Origin: an uncultured Pseudomonadales bacterium
Lineage (GTDB): Bacteria; Pseudomonadota; Gammaproteobacteria; Pseudomonadales; Cellvibrionaceae
Reading direction: 5' to 3'
Length of the DNA stretch: 64,000 bases
Assembly: GCA_947494095.1 (NCBI GenBank)
Contig: CANLTI010000021.1
Location: forward strand, 1 to 64,000
The notes beneath the pieces were generated by a model. That model did no database searches. It had not been told where the DNA came from and saw only the letters and a list, made by a program, of their open reading frames with translations. The translations under genes and the position numbers were made by a program. Numbering within the stretch: the first letter of the stretch is position 1; each line of letters begins with the position of its first letter. This document shows, in pieces, positions 1-8,548 of this stretch.

Positions 1-105
1 GCATTTTTCCGTGGCCTTTTCGCCCCGCTTTCATTGGGACTTCATCCATAGCGAGTACTTTACTTTGTAAAACATGCTGCCATTGCGCTTGATAGGTGGT
101 ATGGA
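1..105 (-). mobile_element. IS66-family transposase fragment
   Basis: Read on the minus strand, about 35 codons stay open and end at the window edge. They include LQSKVLAMDE followed by VPMKAGRKGHGKM, which resembles the IS66 TnpC core (usual form VLAMDETPIKAGRK, carrying the first catalytic Asp). The amino-terminal half of the transposase and the accessory tnpA/tnpB genes are absent on the inner side: similarity stops near base 105 and a stop lies a little further upstream in this frame. It therefore looks like a truncated remnant, although the left part lies outside the window. Recognition is from memory of the family, not a search. Confidence 0.6.
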
Positions 106-126
106 CGTTGGGGTGACCAAGAGGTA

Positions 127-813
127 TTGGAGATAGAGTTTATTGAGCGCGTTTATAATCATGATATTTCACTTCGCTTTGAGATGCCGCAGAAAAATAA
201 GCTTGCAGAGTGTCTGGGTTGCTTGACGAAAACTCCTATGCGCTATGGTGATATGACGGGTGATGGTGCACCGGAGATAGTGTTATTTTTAGGTGACTCT
301 ATGGTAATTTTTTCTACAAAAGTGCACAAAGTTATTTTTTCAACGTTATTGGATTTAGATGATGCAATGCCTTGGCAGGATCAAATTGATGCGGGGTTAA
401 TTCTTGATCCAAATGATAAGGCTAGCCCTCAATATGGTTCTAAGGTGTTGTATGAAAATGTCAATAGTACCTCAGTAGGCTATCGTGGTTATGCCAAAAT
501 TTACCTCGATGATTTTAATAATGATACAAAGCGCGATATTGTGATGTGGCGTAAATTTTACCAATCTCGCTTAAAAAATGATGCTACCTCTGGTTTTGAA
601 AAAGTACGTGATACTTGGGTGCACTACAGTTTGGACGGCGGGGAATATAAGTTGCAAGCCACTGACAGTACAACGATAAAAAATTGGTTAAAAACCAGCA
701 AGCTCACGTGGCAAAAAGGCTTTCCCAGTACCAGTGAGTGCGCAGGGCAAAAAGGACAGCTAATACCCGAGATGCATAATGTTTTATTGAATGACCCTGA
801 CGTGTTGCAATAA
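127..813 (+). CDS. FG-GAP/VCBS-like hypothetical protein, probably 5'-truncated
   Basis: A 228-residue reading frame beginning with TTG. The frame stays open back to base 52, into DNA that codes for the IS66 remnant on the other strand, so the original start is probably lost. Two calcium-loop-like motifs, DMTGDGAPEIVLF (about residue 43) and YLDDFNNDTKRDIVMW (about residue 127), resemble FG-GAP/VCBS repeats of extracellular beta-propeller proteins. No signal peptide is visible in what remains. A good terminator follows the stop. I read it as the carboxy-terminal part of a secreted or surface protein cut by an insertion. The exact function is unknown. Confidence 0.5.
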   Translation: MEIEFIERVYNHDISLRFEMPQKNKLAECLGCLTKTPMRYGDMTGDGAPEIVLFLGDSMVIFSTKVHKVIFSTLLDLDDAMPWQDQIDAGLILDPNDKASPQYGSKVLYENVNSTSVGYRGYAKIYLDDFNNDTKRDIVMWRKFYQSRLKNDATSGFEKVRDTWVHYSLDGGEYKLQATDSTTIKNWLKTSKLTWQKGFPSTSECAGQKGQLIPEMHNVLLNDPDVLQ

Positions 814-837
814 ATTTTAAATACGGCGCCATTTTGT

Positions 838-868
838 AGCCGCTAGGCTTAGGTGTAGCGGCTTTTTT
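838..868 (+). terminator. Rho-independent terminator
   Basis: A 7-bp perfect stem, AGCCGCT / AGCGGCT, with a 12-base loop is followed by six T residues. It lies 25 bases after the stop of the FG-GAP-like gene. Confidence 0.75.
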
Positions 869-887
869 AGTTTTTCATAGGCACTAA

Positions 888-1127
888 CTTTATGCCATTA
901 ACCACACCAACGACCGCATTTACGTACAGGTCAGCGGCGAACCCTTTAACCGCTAACCCTCATTCCCGCGCGATACACTCACACCACTCACCCGTGATGA
1001 TGAAAAATTCACCTACGATAACGCCACAACCGCGACGGTTTATTACAATACCGGCCAGACCGCTACGTGCGGTTTAAATACAGGTGTGGGACGAAAGCAC
1101 AGCGGTCGCTTTGCAATTAGCTCATAA
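888..1127 (+). pseudogene. Decayed coding remnant, family not recognised
   Basis: One frame reads as plausible protein (HTNDRIYVQVSGEPFNR, then DDEKFTYDNATTATVYYNTG). It is interrupted by a TAA at 954-956 and ends at 1125-1127. The Tyr/Asp/Thr-rich composition loosely recalls extracellular repeat proteins of the YD/RHS type, but I cannot place it firmly. Another frame here is open for 61 codons but has a Pro/His/Thr-rich composition typical of a shadow frame. It lies between two transposase remnants, consistent with a decayed insertion site. Confidence 0.3.
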
Positions 1128-1204
1128 CGCTAGTGAGCAGCCTTGGTGCTACCGATACCCATGGCTTTGTCGCCGCCATTATCGATCGAGACGCTGACTC
1201 GACA

Positions 1205-1354
1205 GGCCTTGCCTTGATGATCATTACGTAGCTGTCGCACCCATTTATTTATTGTCAACTGACCAACCCCTTTACATAAAAAGCAGATTCGATAGATTGG
1301 CTGTTGTAGTGTTATTGTGTTTTGTTTTGGCGTAATACTATTTTTTAGAGCCAT
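1205..1354 (-). mobile_element. IS3-family OrfA remnant
   Basis: On the minus strand a short frame contains KGVGQLTINKWVRQLRND followed by HQGKA. This matches the helix-turn-helix end of IS3-group OrfA transposase subunits (usual form GVSxSTLxRWVRQLRxERQG). The sequence on either side does not continue the family: the expected amino-terminal SAEFK region and the coiled coil with OrfB are missing. It is a fragment of about 20-30 recognisable codons, not a working gene. Confidence 0.5.
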
Positions 1355-1369
1355 ACTATTTTTAGAGTC
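1335..1369. repeat. Tandem duplication upstream of the TrmB-like gene
   Basis: Two near-identical units of 18 and 17 bases (ATACTATTTTTTAGAGCC, ATACTATTTTTAGAGTC) stand in tandem, and a third partial copy (ATACTATG) runs into the start codon of the next gene. The region just upstream of the gene has been locally duplicated; no clear Shine-Dalgarno sequence is left between the units and the ATG. Confidence 0.7.
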
Positions 1370-1374
1370 ATACT

Positions 1375-2052
1375 ATGAACCAATCACGTGAAATTAGCTC
1401 TTCGCAACAAGGGTTGCATGAGCATCTCGATACTATTGTACTCAAGCATATGGCGCATGCCTTTCAAAAACCGGTGCAGCCGCATAATCAGCAGGCTTTT
1501 GATGATTTTTTGCACGCAAAGCAGCAGCTCGGCCTAGAAGGTATGTTGCTGGACTCGTGTTGTGGTACAGGTTTGAGTAGTTACCAGCTAGCGCGTGCCA
1601 ACCCCGATAAGTTGGTGGTAGGTATTGATCAATCGCAGAGCCGTTTAACCCGTGAAGCTGAGCATCTGCAAAATTTACCGACCAATTGCCTGTTGCTTAG
1701 GGCCAACTGCGAAGATTTTTGGCGACTGTGTGTCGAGCATGGTATTACTTTTGATAAGCACTCCATTTTGTATCCTAACCCTTACCCAAAAGCGAAGCAC
1801 TTGCAGCGGCGCTGGCATGGGCACGCGGCCTTTCCGCTACTTAAAGCGCTAGCGCCTGCCATAGAGGTGCGCAGTAATTGGTTAATTTATATTGAGGAGT
1901 TTGCCGCCGCTTGGTATTTGCTGACAGGCCAAAAAGGCACAGCGGCCCAAATACAGCCCGCTAAAGCCCTCACCTTATTCGAGAAAAAGTACGCCGCCAG
2001 TGGGCAAGCGCTGTGGGGGTTTAGTAATGGGCCTTTTTACGCCCTAGATTAG
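1375..2052 (+). CDS. TrmB-like SAM-dependent tRNA (guanine-N7) methyltransferase family protein
   Basis: 225 residues. The SAM-binding motif is LLDSCCGTGLSSYQLA (about residue 59), followed by an acidic strand end, VVGIDQSQ. YPNPYPKAKHLQRRWHGHAAF corresponds to the TrmB region usually written PDPWxKxRHxKRR that binds the tRNA. Family enzymes make m7G46 in tRNA. The protein departs from the canonical PDPWPKKRH motif and has an extended amino terminus, so it is probably a TrmB paralogue and its substrate is uncertain. The start ATG lies directly after a tandem duplication and just beyond mobile-element remnants. It is followed convergently by the GTPase gene. Confidence 0.7.
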   Translation: MNQSREISSSQQGLHEHLDTIVLKHMAHAFQKPVQPHNQQAFDDFLHAKQQLGLEGMLLDSCCGTGLSSYQLARANPDKLVVGIDQSQSRLTREAEHLQNLPTNCLLLRANCEDFWRLCVEHGITFDKHSILYPNPYPKAKHLQRRWHGHAAFPLLKALAPAIEVRSNWLIYIEEFAAAWYLLTGQKGTAAQIQPAKALTLFEKKYAASGQALWGFSNGPFYALD

Positions 2053-2084
2053 GTGCCGGCTGCCGCTTTGATGATGTTTTTTTG

Positions 2085-3536
2085 TTACGGGCTAGGGTTA
2101 TTGACAGCCTCGTTAGTCGACTTGTCACCTTCATTGGTATCATCGGCTGCATCACTAAAAAGCGGCACGATAAGCGCTTGACACTGTTTGATATCCGCTT
2201 CGGCTAGCCCTTTGTGTGCTTTTTGCAGTATTTGGGTGAGTTTGAGTTGCTGTGTTTTACTGAGCTGATTGAGCCTGTGCTCGGTGTTGTCGTTGACATG
2301 CAAGGCACTGCGATTGGCGTGTGAGTGGGTGGCCAGTGCGTGTTGGTAGTTGAGTGCGCGGCCCATCAGTACAAAGGCAAATTGTAAGTTTTTAATGGGC
2401 CCTATTTGTAGTTGTTTGCCGCCGATTGGTAGGCTTTTAATACGAATTTTTTCGGGGTCTTCGGTTAGCCATGTGGTGGCGGCCGCGCTACTGATACCGC
2501 CTAACAGTGAGCCTGCCATTAACGATGCGCCGCCAATGCCCAAGTCCAATAGTGCTCCTGCGGCGGCACCGGCCGAGGCCGATAGTGCAATGAGTTTGGT
2601 GCGACTTAAACCAAATAAATACCAGTAACTTTGGTCGAGTAGATCGGGGTAGTTGGCATCAATGGGGGTTTTGTGTGCGCCAAGGGTGTGATGGGCATAC
2701 AGGCTGTGTAGGTCTTGTTGAAGCTGCTGCTCTTGGCTGGCAAGGTAGTGGCTGTAGTACTGGCTTAGGCTATTTTGCGTAACGCTTTTGAGTGATTTAT
2801 CAATAAGGGGGATGCTGTGTTGGTGCGCTAAAATTGCGGCTAAATAGCGGGCGATTAAGGCGGCGCTTTGTTGTTTTTGTTGTTGTTTTTGGTTTTTGAT
2901 GGCTTTGCCTGCGGCCTGTAGTGCGGGTTGCCAAAGCGGGTTGAGCAGCGCAAACGCTTGCAGTATACGCAATTGCTCTTGCATAGCGGTTTGCATGGGG
3001 TTAAAGACTTGTACCACACTAAAAAATTGCCCCAGCGCGTTGCGCCAATCAGCAATATAGTTATCGCCGTTAATGGGGTTGATCAGCGCCATGCGAGGCT
3101 GGCCGGTCCATTGTAGTATCGTCATTTCGGCTTCGTATTCTGGGCTATAGGGCACCGAGCCATCGACGACATAAATAATATTAGCGCCGGCGAGTATCGG
3201 CTTTAACAGCTCTATTTCATCTTTAAAGCGACCCGATTGTGCGGCCACAGGTGTATAGGTTGTAATAAAGTGCTCAATGGTGGCTAAGCGCTCGGCGGCA
3301 TTTGGGTTTTGTTGTTGTAGCCACTCGAGCATTTGCCTAGGCCTTTGGAAGCCTGGGGTATCGGTTAGGCTATATAGCGCATCACCGTGAATACGTAACT
3401 CAAAGGCCTGCGATTGTGTGGTAGTGCCCGACAGCTCAGAAATAGCCACCTGACTTTGTTGGGTCAGTGCGGCCACAATGCTGGATTTACCCTTATTAGG
3501 GTGGCCGACAATGGCAAAGCGGGGAAGGGCATTCAT
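2085..3536 (-). CDS. DUF3482-type GTPase
   Basis: 483 residues with an Era/HflX-like G domain at the amino terminus: P-loop GHPNKGKSS (residues 11-19), G2 region SGTTTQ and G3 DTPGF. The carboxy half carries a long hydrophobic Gly/Ala-rich stretch (about residues 320-350), probably membrane-associated, and matches in layout the DUF3482 GTPase family. It overlaps the upstream DUF2868 gene by four bases (ATGA), so the two are translationally coupled. The pair recurs together in Pseudomonas and relatives; the biological role is not known. I infer a membrane-linked GTPase working with the DUF2868 membrane protein. Confidence 0.8.
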   Translation of the reverse strand: MNALPRFAIVGHPNKGKSSIVAALTQQSQVAISELSGTTTQSQAFELRIHGDALYSLTDTPGFQRPRQMLEWLQQQNPNAAERLATIEHFITTYTPVAAQSGRFKDEIELLKPILAGANIIYVVDGSVPYSPEYEAEMTILQWTGQPRMALINPINGDNYIADWRNALGQFFSVVQVFNPMQTAMQEQLRILQAFALLNPLWQPALQAAGKAIKNQKQQQKQQSAALIARYLAAILAHQHSIPLIDKSLKSVTQNSLSQYYSHYLASQEQQLQQDLHSLYAHHTLGAHKTPIDANYPDLLDQSYWYLFGLSRTKLIALSASAGAAAGALLDLGIGGASLMAGSLLGGISSAAATTWLTEDPEKIRIKSLPIGGKQLQIGPIKNLQFAFVLMGRALNYQHALATHSHANRSALHVNDNTEHRLNQLSKTQQLKLTQILQKAHKGLAEADIKQCQALIVPLFSDAADDTNEGDKSTNEAVNNPSP

Positions 3537-4912
3537 AGTTGAGGCTCGGGTGGTGTTGGCTGGCTGACGATACTGCTGGCGACGTGCAGGGCAAGGTGAT
3601 GCTCGTGAGCAAAGTATTGCCAGCTTTTTAGCTGAGAAGCGTTAGACGCTGAGCTGAGTAATAGCAGTTGTGGCGCAGCGTTGATTAAAGTGAGTAAATC
3701 GCTCAGCTCGGCGGTGGGTGTTTGTTCGGCGTGCACGACGATAATAATTGGCGCACTCACAGCAGGGGCTTTTAAGGCGGTAATGTTAAAATCTTGTTGG
3801 CTAAGCCATTGTTCATCGTGCTGCCAGCTTTGTGTACCTAGCGTTTTACTGTCGATGTGCGCAATATTGAGTGTGCGCTGCCAGACCAAAACGTGTGCAT
3901 TATTGGGCAGTGTAAAGGCGGCGGCCGCATTGGTGATCGGGGGTTCATCGGTTGTGGTTGATGAAACCGTTGTGCAGGATGAAACCGGCGCCGATGCGTG
4001 TAAGTTTGCTGCGAGAGTGGCCGCGCTTTTAGCGTTATGGCTAGATGTTTGGTGGCAGGCGTGTAAAAAACGCTGAATGTGCAGGCTATGGCTAAGCTCT
4101 AACCGAAAGGCGCGTTGTGCGCGGTGCTTAAGCCAGGCGCACAAAGCCAAGCGCGGCGCTAAACCATAAAAAAACAAGGCAAATAATAGATGCGGCCACC
4201 AGTACTCGCTGCTGGTACTGGGGTTGGCGCCTTGACGATAAAAGAATTGAGTTTGCTCTAATAGTGCCAAAGACGGCGAGGGGATAAGGTCTTGCCATGG
4301 CAGGCTTATCACATTAAAAAAGCTATGAATGGTCGCGGGATCTGTAATGAGTGTAGAGGACCAGCCAAAAGCGACATCGTTAAATAATAAAATAAGGCCA
4401 AAAGTGAGCATAGCAGCAATATGAAAACTAGCCGCAGCTAGCTGTAGGCGCCACAGTAGCCAAGGCACCATGGTGGGCGAGTGAGGCAGTGGCGAGGTAA
4501 GGCCAAAGTGCTTGATCATTGAATGGTTAAAATATTTTGCCCACCAAGAGTGCTCGAGATTTTGTGGGCTTGCCAGTACTTGCTTAACGGTAAATACCAT
4601 AGTGATTAATGGCAGCGCACAAAAAACGCCGAGCATAAGCCAAATATTGACAGGTTTAGTGCCACTGTAGGTTAGCGCACCTGCCATACTGAGTATACCC
4701 AGCGCAAAACCCAATACCTGAGGTATATGTAGCCACAAGCCGTGAGAGGCCTGCGCGTGCTGATTGAGCCATTGCGAGAAGGGCGCATCGCCGTGTTGCT
4801 GAGCGTGAGCCTGCCAGCGATTGCCGTGCAGTGAGGCAATAAAGCTTAGCCAGTGAGTATAGCCTAGGCCTATTGGGTATTGTTTAAAGGTTGCCGCGGG
4901 GTTGTTATCCAT
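3533..4912 (-). CDS. DUF2868 membrane protein
   Basis: 459 residues. Hydrophobic segments lie near residues 60-80, 90-110 and 155-180, with another near 240-260. They surround a loop region and are followed by a soluble, Ala/Ser/Thr-rich carboxy-terminal domain. This layout and the immediate downstream GTPase fit the DUF2868/DUF3482 pair. The gene is transcribed away from prmB, with a 135-base divergent intergenic region that should hold both promoters. Function unknown; likely the membrane partner of the GTPase. Confidence 0.75.
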   Translation of the reverse strand: MDNNPAATFKQYPIGLGYTHWLSFIASLHGNRWQAHAQQHGDAPFSQWLNQHAQASHGLWLHIPQVLGFALGILSMAGALTYSGTKPVNIWLMLGVFCALPLITMVFTVKQVLASPQNLEHSWWAKYFNHSMIKHFGLTSPLPHSPTMVPWLLWRLQLAAASFHIAAMLTFGLILLFNDVAFGWSSTLITDPATIHSFFNVISLPWQDLIPSPSLALLEQTQFFYRQGANPSTSSEYWWPHLLFALFFYGLAPRLALCAWLKHRAQRAFRLELSHSLHIQRFLHACHQTSSHNAKSAATLAANLHASAPVSSCTTVSSTTTDEPPITNAAAAFTLPNNAHVLVWQRTLNIAHIDSKTLGTQSWQHDEQWLSQQDFNITALKAPAVSAPIIIVVHAEQTPTAELSDLLTLINAAPQLLLLSSASNASQLKSWQYFAHEHHLALHVASSIVSQPTPPEPQL

Positions 4913-5047
4913 GAGTTTTCCTTGGTTTATCGGGGTATTTTAACGTGATTTTGCCCGCTGGCTATCGATGAATGCTGGACTTATGCTGCAAGGTTATTAA
5001 GCTACCGCGCATTATCAATATTTTTAACTTTATAGTTGTGAGTCCAT

Positions 5048-5971
5048 ATGCAAAAAGACACCCTTTTATCGCGCTTGGCGCAAGCCAAAACGGAATTGTT
5101 CACGCTACAAGACTGGCTGCGCTTTAGCGCTAAATTACTCAGCGAAGCGCACCTTTTTTATGGCCATGGTACCGATAACGCTTGGGACGAAGCGGTGCAG
5201 TTGGTGTTGTGGCAAGCGGGAGTCCCTTGGGGTAAGCATGAGCAAGTGATGGGGGCAAGGTTGGCCGAAAGCGAGCGCAGTGCTTTGTGCGAGGCTTTGA
5301 TTAAGCGCATTACCGAGCGCATGCCATTGCCGTACATTACCGGCCAAGCGTATTTTGCCGAGCTGCCTTTTGAGGTGAGCCAAGACACCTTGATTCCTCG
5401 ATCGCCGTTTGCGGAGCTGATTGAAAATGGTTTTCAGCCTTGGTTAACACAGCCGCCTTTTAGTGTGCTTGATTTGTGTACAGGCAGTGGCTGTATTGGC
5501 ATTGCAGCGGCTTTATTGTTCGAGGAGGCCGAGGTTGATTTGAGTGATATATCGGTGCCGGCATTGGCTGTTGCGCAGCGAAATATTGATCGCTATCAAC
5601 TCGCCGAGCGCGTAAGCGCGGTAGAGTCTGATTTGTTTGCCAGCTTACAGGGCAAGCGTTACGATCTGATTATCAGTAATCCGCCTTATGTGGACGAGGA
5701 CGACTTAAGCGCTATGCCGGCCGAGTTTCAGCACGAACCTGCGCTCGCATTGGGTTCGGGCAGTGATGGCCTAGATTTTACGCGTCGATTATTGCGCGAA
5801 GCGCGTGACTACTTAACTGATGAAGGGGTGTTAATTGTGGAGGTAGGCAATAGCTGGAACTCACTCGAAAGCGCCTTTCCCGAGGTGCCTTTTACGTGGA
5901 TTGAGTTTGAAAATGGTGGTCATGGTGTGTTTATGTTAAGTGCCGCTGATTTAGACGTGATAGGTGAATAG
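5048..5971 (+). CDS. prmB: Ribosomal protein L3 glutamine N5-methyltransferase
   Basis: 307 residues, the usual PrmB length. The amino-terminal helical domain is followed by a class I SAM domain: VLDLCTGSGCIGIAAAL (about residue 140) and the catalytic NPPYVDEDD (about residue 211), where NPPY binds the target glutamine. PrmB methylates Gln150 of L3 during 50S assembly. The LPYITGQAYFAELPF and DTLIPRSPFAELI segments are typical and separate it from PrmC. It is followed five bases later by the SemiSWEET gene, so the two are probably cotranscribed. Confidence 0.92.
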   Translation: MQKDTLLSRLAQAKTELFTLQDWLRFSAKLLSEAHLFYGHGTDNAWDEAVQLVLWQAGVPWGKHEQVMGARLAESERSALCEALIKRITERMPLPYITGQAYFAELPFEVSQDTLIPRSPFAELIENGFQPWLTQPPFSVLDLCTGSGCIGIAAALLFEEAEVDLSDISVPALAVAQRNIDRYQLAERVSAVESDLFASLQGKRYDLIISNPPYVDEDDLSAMPAEFQHEPALALGSGSDGLDFTRRLLREARDYLTDEGVLIVEVGNSWNSLESAFPEVPFTWIEFENGGHGVFMLSAADLDVIGE

Positions 5972-5976
5972 GTAAG

Positions 5977-6261
5977 ATGACAATAACGCCTGAAATTGTA
6001 GGCTACTGCGCGGCATTTTTAACGACGTTTTCGTTTGCGCCACAGGCGGTATTAACACTCAAGACACGCGATACAAAAACTCTGTCGCTGGTGATGTATA
6101 GCATGTTTGTCGTGGGTGTCTTCTTTTGGTTGCTCTACGGTATTATTATTCAAGATTGGGTCATTATTACGGCCAATATACTGACTGAGTTATTAGCCAT
6201 ACCTATTTTAGGTATGAAGGTGTTTAACCTACACTGGGGTAATGAGTCGGGCCGCAGTTAG
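5977..6261 (+). CDS. SemiSWEET (PQ-loop) sugar transporter
   Basis: 94 residues with three transmembrane helices (about residues 6-25, 38-58 and 65-85). The PQ motif is FSFAPQAVLTLKTRDTKTLS. This is the three-helix unit of the MtN3/SWEET fold, which dimerises to form a sugar channel in bacteria. The substrate cannot be told from sequence. The gene starts five bases after prmB. Confidence 0.85.
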   Translation: MTITPEIVGYCAAFLTTFSFAPQAVLTLKTRDTKTLSLVMYSMFVVGVFFWLLYGIIIQDWVIITANILTELLAIPILGMKVFNLHWGNESGRS

Positions 6262-6276
6262 GCTTTACTATGAGGT

Positions 6277-6436
6277 GAGGTTTATCAGCCGAGCCAAAGA
6301 AACCTCTTAACAGGGTGCTGATGGGTTATTTTCTGGGCATTTAAGCGCCGGGAGCGCTTATATAGCGACTATGGATGGCTTGAGCGGCCCAGCAAGGATT
6401 CATTTGCGCCCGATTTGCGCACCTCTGAATAGTTAC
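6277..6436 (+). repeat. R1 repeat copy A (IS66-like MITE), no internal 33-bp units
   Basis: The left end is degenerate (GAGGTTTATCAG against GTAACTATTCAG); the right end is intact (CTGAATAGTTAC). The body holds the conserved CCTCTTAACAGGGTGCTGATG block and the core hairpin TAAGCGC-CGGGA-GCGCTTA with nothing inserted in its loop, which makes this the shortest full-length form in the window. It lies directly upstream of the Kef-type gene. A longer reading frame for that gene (from 6371) is only repeat sequence read through. No 8-bp flanking duplication is left. Confidence 0.75.
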
Positions 6437-6463
6437 ATTTTTTTATTTTTTTGGATCTTGTTT

Positions 6464-8191
6464 ATGAGTACCGAAGCCCATCCGATTGTCGCTGTGCCCT
6501 ATGCCCTAGAAATTGTTGCTTTTTTAGTGACGGTTGTTGTTTTGGTGCCGTTGATGAAGCGCATCAAAGTGAGCCCTGTTTTAGGCTATTTGGCGGTCGG
6601 TGCTATTATTGGCCCTTATGCCTTGGGCTTAGTCAGCGATGTGGCGGGAGTGCAGCATGTTGCCGAGCTTGGGGTGATTTTTTTGCTTTTCACCATAGGC
6701 TTAGAATTATCGTTTGAGCGATTGCGCGCCTACAGTAAGCTAATTTTTGGTTTTGGCTCTTTGCAGGTAGGCCTGACGGCGATTGTGATTGCGATAGCGG
6801 CTTGGGCTTGGGGCAATAGCGTGCAAGTGGCCATTATTATTGGTTTGTGTTTGGCGCTTTCGAGTACAGCGATGGTGATGCAGTTGTTGGCCGAGCGAGG
6901 CGAAAACGCCACGGTCCATGGCCGCACCTCGTTTGCCGCGTTACTGCTTCAAGATCTGGCGGTTGTGCCCATACTCATTTTGTTGGGGGTTTTTGGTGGC
7001 GGCTCAGGCGAGAGTTTGTGGTTGAGTGTTGGTTTGGCTCTGGGTAAAGCGGTGTTAGTGGTGGGGGGGATTGTTGTTATTGGCCGTTATGTGTTGCGTT
7101 ACTTGTTTCGCGTGGCGTCATCAACCCACAGTGTTGATGTGTTTACGGCGATGATTTTGTTGGCCGTATTGGCGACCTCGGTGGCAACTGGTATGGCGGG
7201 CTTATCGATGGCGTTAGGCGCCTTTTTGGCGGGTCTTTTGTTAGCCGAAACCGAATTTAGGCATCAAATAGAAAGCGAAATCGAGCCTTTTAAAGGGTTG
7301 TTACTAGGTTTGTTTTTTATGGGTGTCGGTATGAATATCGACTTTGTCATGGCCTTTGAAAAAGGCATTTGGGTGCTCTTGTCGGTATTGGGTTTGCTGG
7401 GCATTAAAGCGGTGATTGCGAGCGGCGTTGCCCGCTTATTTTTGCCCACTTGGGGGGCGAGTATTCGCACAGGGCTTATCTTGGCTGAAGCCGGCGAATT
7501 TGCGTTTGTAGTGATTGGCCAGGCTACCTTAACGTACAACTTGATACCTGCTGATGTGGGTCAATTTATGGTTGTTGTTGCAGGCATATCAATGGCGCTA
7601 ACGCCTGTGCTCGCCTGGCTAGGGCAAAAAATTGAGGTGGGGCTACAAACGCAAGAGCCTGTTCTTGAGGTCACAAAAGAAGATGCCGACGGGGTGCATG
7701 ATCATGTGGTGATTTTAGGCTTTGGCCGTGTCGGGCAGTCGGTGGCTTCGGTGTTGGCAAGTCAAGGCATACCGTATATTGCTTTTGACGCTAATACTCA
7801 ACGGGTCAAAGCCATGCGGGTTAAAGGCGAGCCGGTCTTTTTTGGTGATGGCAGTAAAGTCGATGTGCTAGAGCGTGCCGGTATTGCTGTTGCATCGGCG
7901 CTATTAATCACAACGGGTGATGTTGCGACATCTGAGACGACGGTTAAGCGGGTACATGCGCAGTGGCCGGCGTTATCTATTTTGGTGCGTGCCCGCGATG
8001 CATCGCATTCGCATGATTTAATTGCTGCAGGTGCCACAAGTGTGGTGCCCGAAGCACTCGAGGCCAGTTTGCAGTTGAGTGGGCATGTTTTGTGTGCGCT
8101 GGGCTTGCCACGCGAGGAGGCGAACGCTTGCATGGAGGTTATCCGTCGCAACAACTACGATGCGTTGCCTAAATCTAAAGTGGGTCTGTAG
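6464..8191 (+). CDS. Kef-type (CPA2) monovalent cation:proton antiporter with RCK domain
   Basis: 575 residues from the ATG at 6464. The amino-terminal ~400 residues form a CPA2 membrane domain with about 12 helices, including PVLGYLAVGAIIGP, LGVIFLLFTIGLELS and LLLQDLAVVPI. The carboxy-terminal part is a TrkA-N/RCK domain beginning VVILGFGRVGQS, a Rossmann NAD-binding motif. The family exchanges K+ or Na+ for H+, as in KefB/KefC. An in-frame ATG exists at 6371, but it lies inside repeat R1-A, so I reject the extra 31 residues. The ancillary KefF/KefG gene is not adjacent. Confidence 0.88.
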   Translation: MSTEAHPIVAVPYALEIVAFLVTVVVLVPLMKRIKVSPVLGYLAVGAIIGPYALGLVSDVAGVQHVAELGVIFLLFTIGLELSFERLRAYSKLIFGFGSLQVGLTAIVIAIAAWAWGNSVQVAIIIGLCLALSSTAMVMQLLAERGENATVHGRTSFAALLLQDLAVVPILILLGVFGGGSGESLWLSVGLALGKAVLVVGGIVVIGRYVLRYLFRVASSTHSVDVFTAMILLAVLATSVATGMAGLSMALGAFLAGLLLAETEFRHQIESEIEPFKGLLLGLFFMGVGMNIDFVMAFEKGIWVLLSVLGLLGIKAVIASGVARLFLPTWGASIRTGLILAEAGEFAFVVIGQATLTYNLIPADVGQFMVVVAGISMALTPVLAWLGQKIEVGLQTQEPVLEVTKEDADGVHDHVVILGFGRVGQSVASVLASQGIPYIAFDANTQRVKAMRVKGEPVFFGDGSKVDVLERAGIAVASALLITTGDVATSETTVKRVHAQWPALSILVRARDASHSHDLIAAGATSVVPEALEASLQLSGHVLCALGLPREEANACMEVIRRNNYDALPKSKVGL

Positions 8192-8548
8192 TTGTGAGCT
8201 ATTACATCAAGCTCAGCGAAGCGGTTTTAATGGGTGATAGTGCGAAGCGCTTCAAAATTTACCGGTAAAAGCGCCTTTAAAGTCGGTGTTGCTATTTTTT
8301 GTATGGTAGTTTTTTGCTCTTAAAACCCCTGTAAAAGCCCTTGCCTTTGTAAAACCCTTTGCAGGCGAATTCGAAAGAGCCTCTGAGGTAGCTTGATTAT
8401 CGCTAATGCGTAAATGGGTTTTTGAATGAATTCTTGAGTTAGTTCTTGAGTTAGTTCCCGAGTTAGCCCTTGAATTAGCCCCTAAATATAGCTCCGTATA
8501 AAACAGACCTAAAAAGTATCGATTTCACCATAATAAAAAGAGCAAAAT
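8192..8548. other. Intergenic gap with a short tandem repeat
   Basis: 357 bases without a convincing gene. It holds several short direct repeats of the AAAACCC/TGTAAAA kind and the 12-bp tandem array at 8431-8478. I see no strong terminator or riboswitch. The promoter of the pseudopilin gene should lie near its right end. Confidence 0.5.
8431..8478. repeat. 12-bp tandem repeat, four units
   Basis: Units read TTCTTGAGTTAG, TTCTTGAGTTAG, TTCCCGAGTTAG and CCCTTGAATTAG. The first two are identical and the others differ at two to three positions, so it is a slippage-type microsatellite that has begun to diverge. It lies about 70 bases upstream of the pseudopilin start. Confidence 0.85.
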
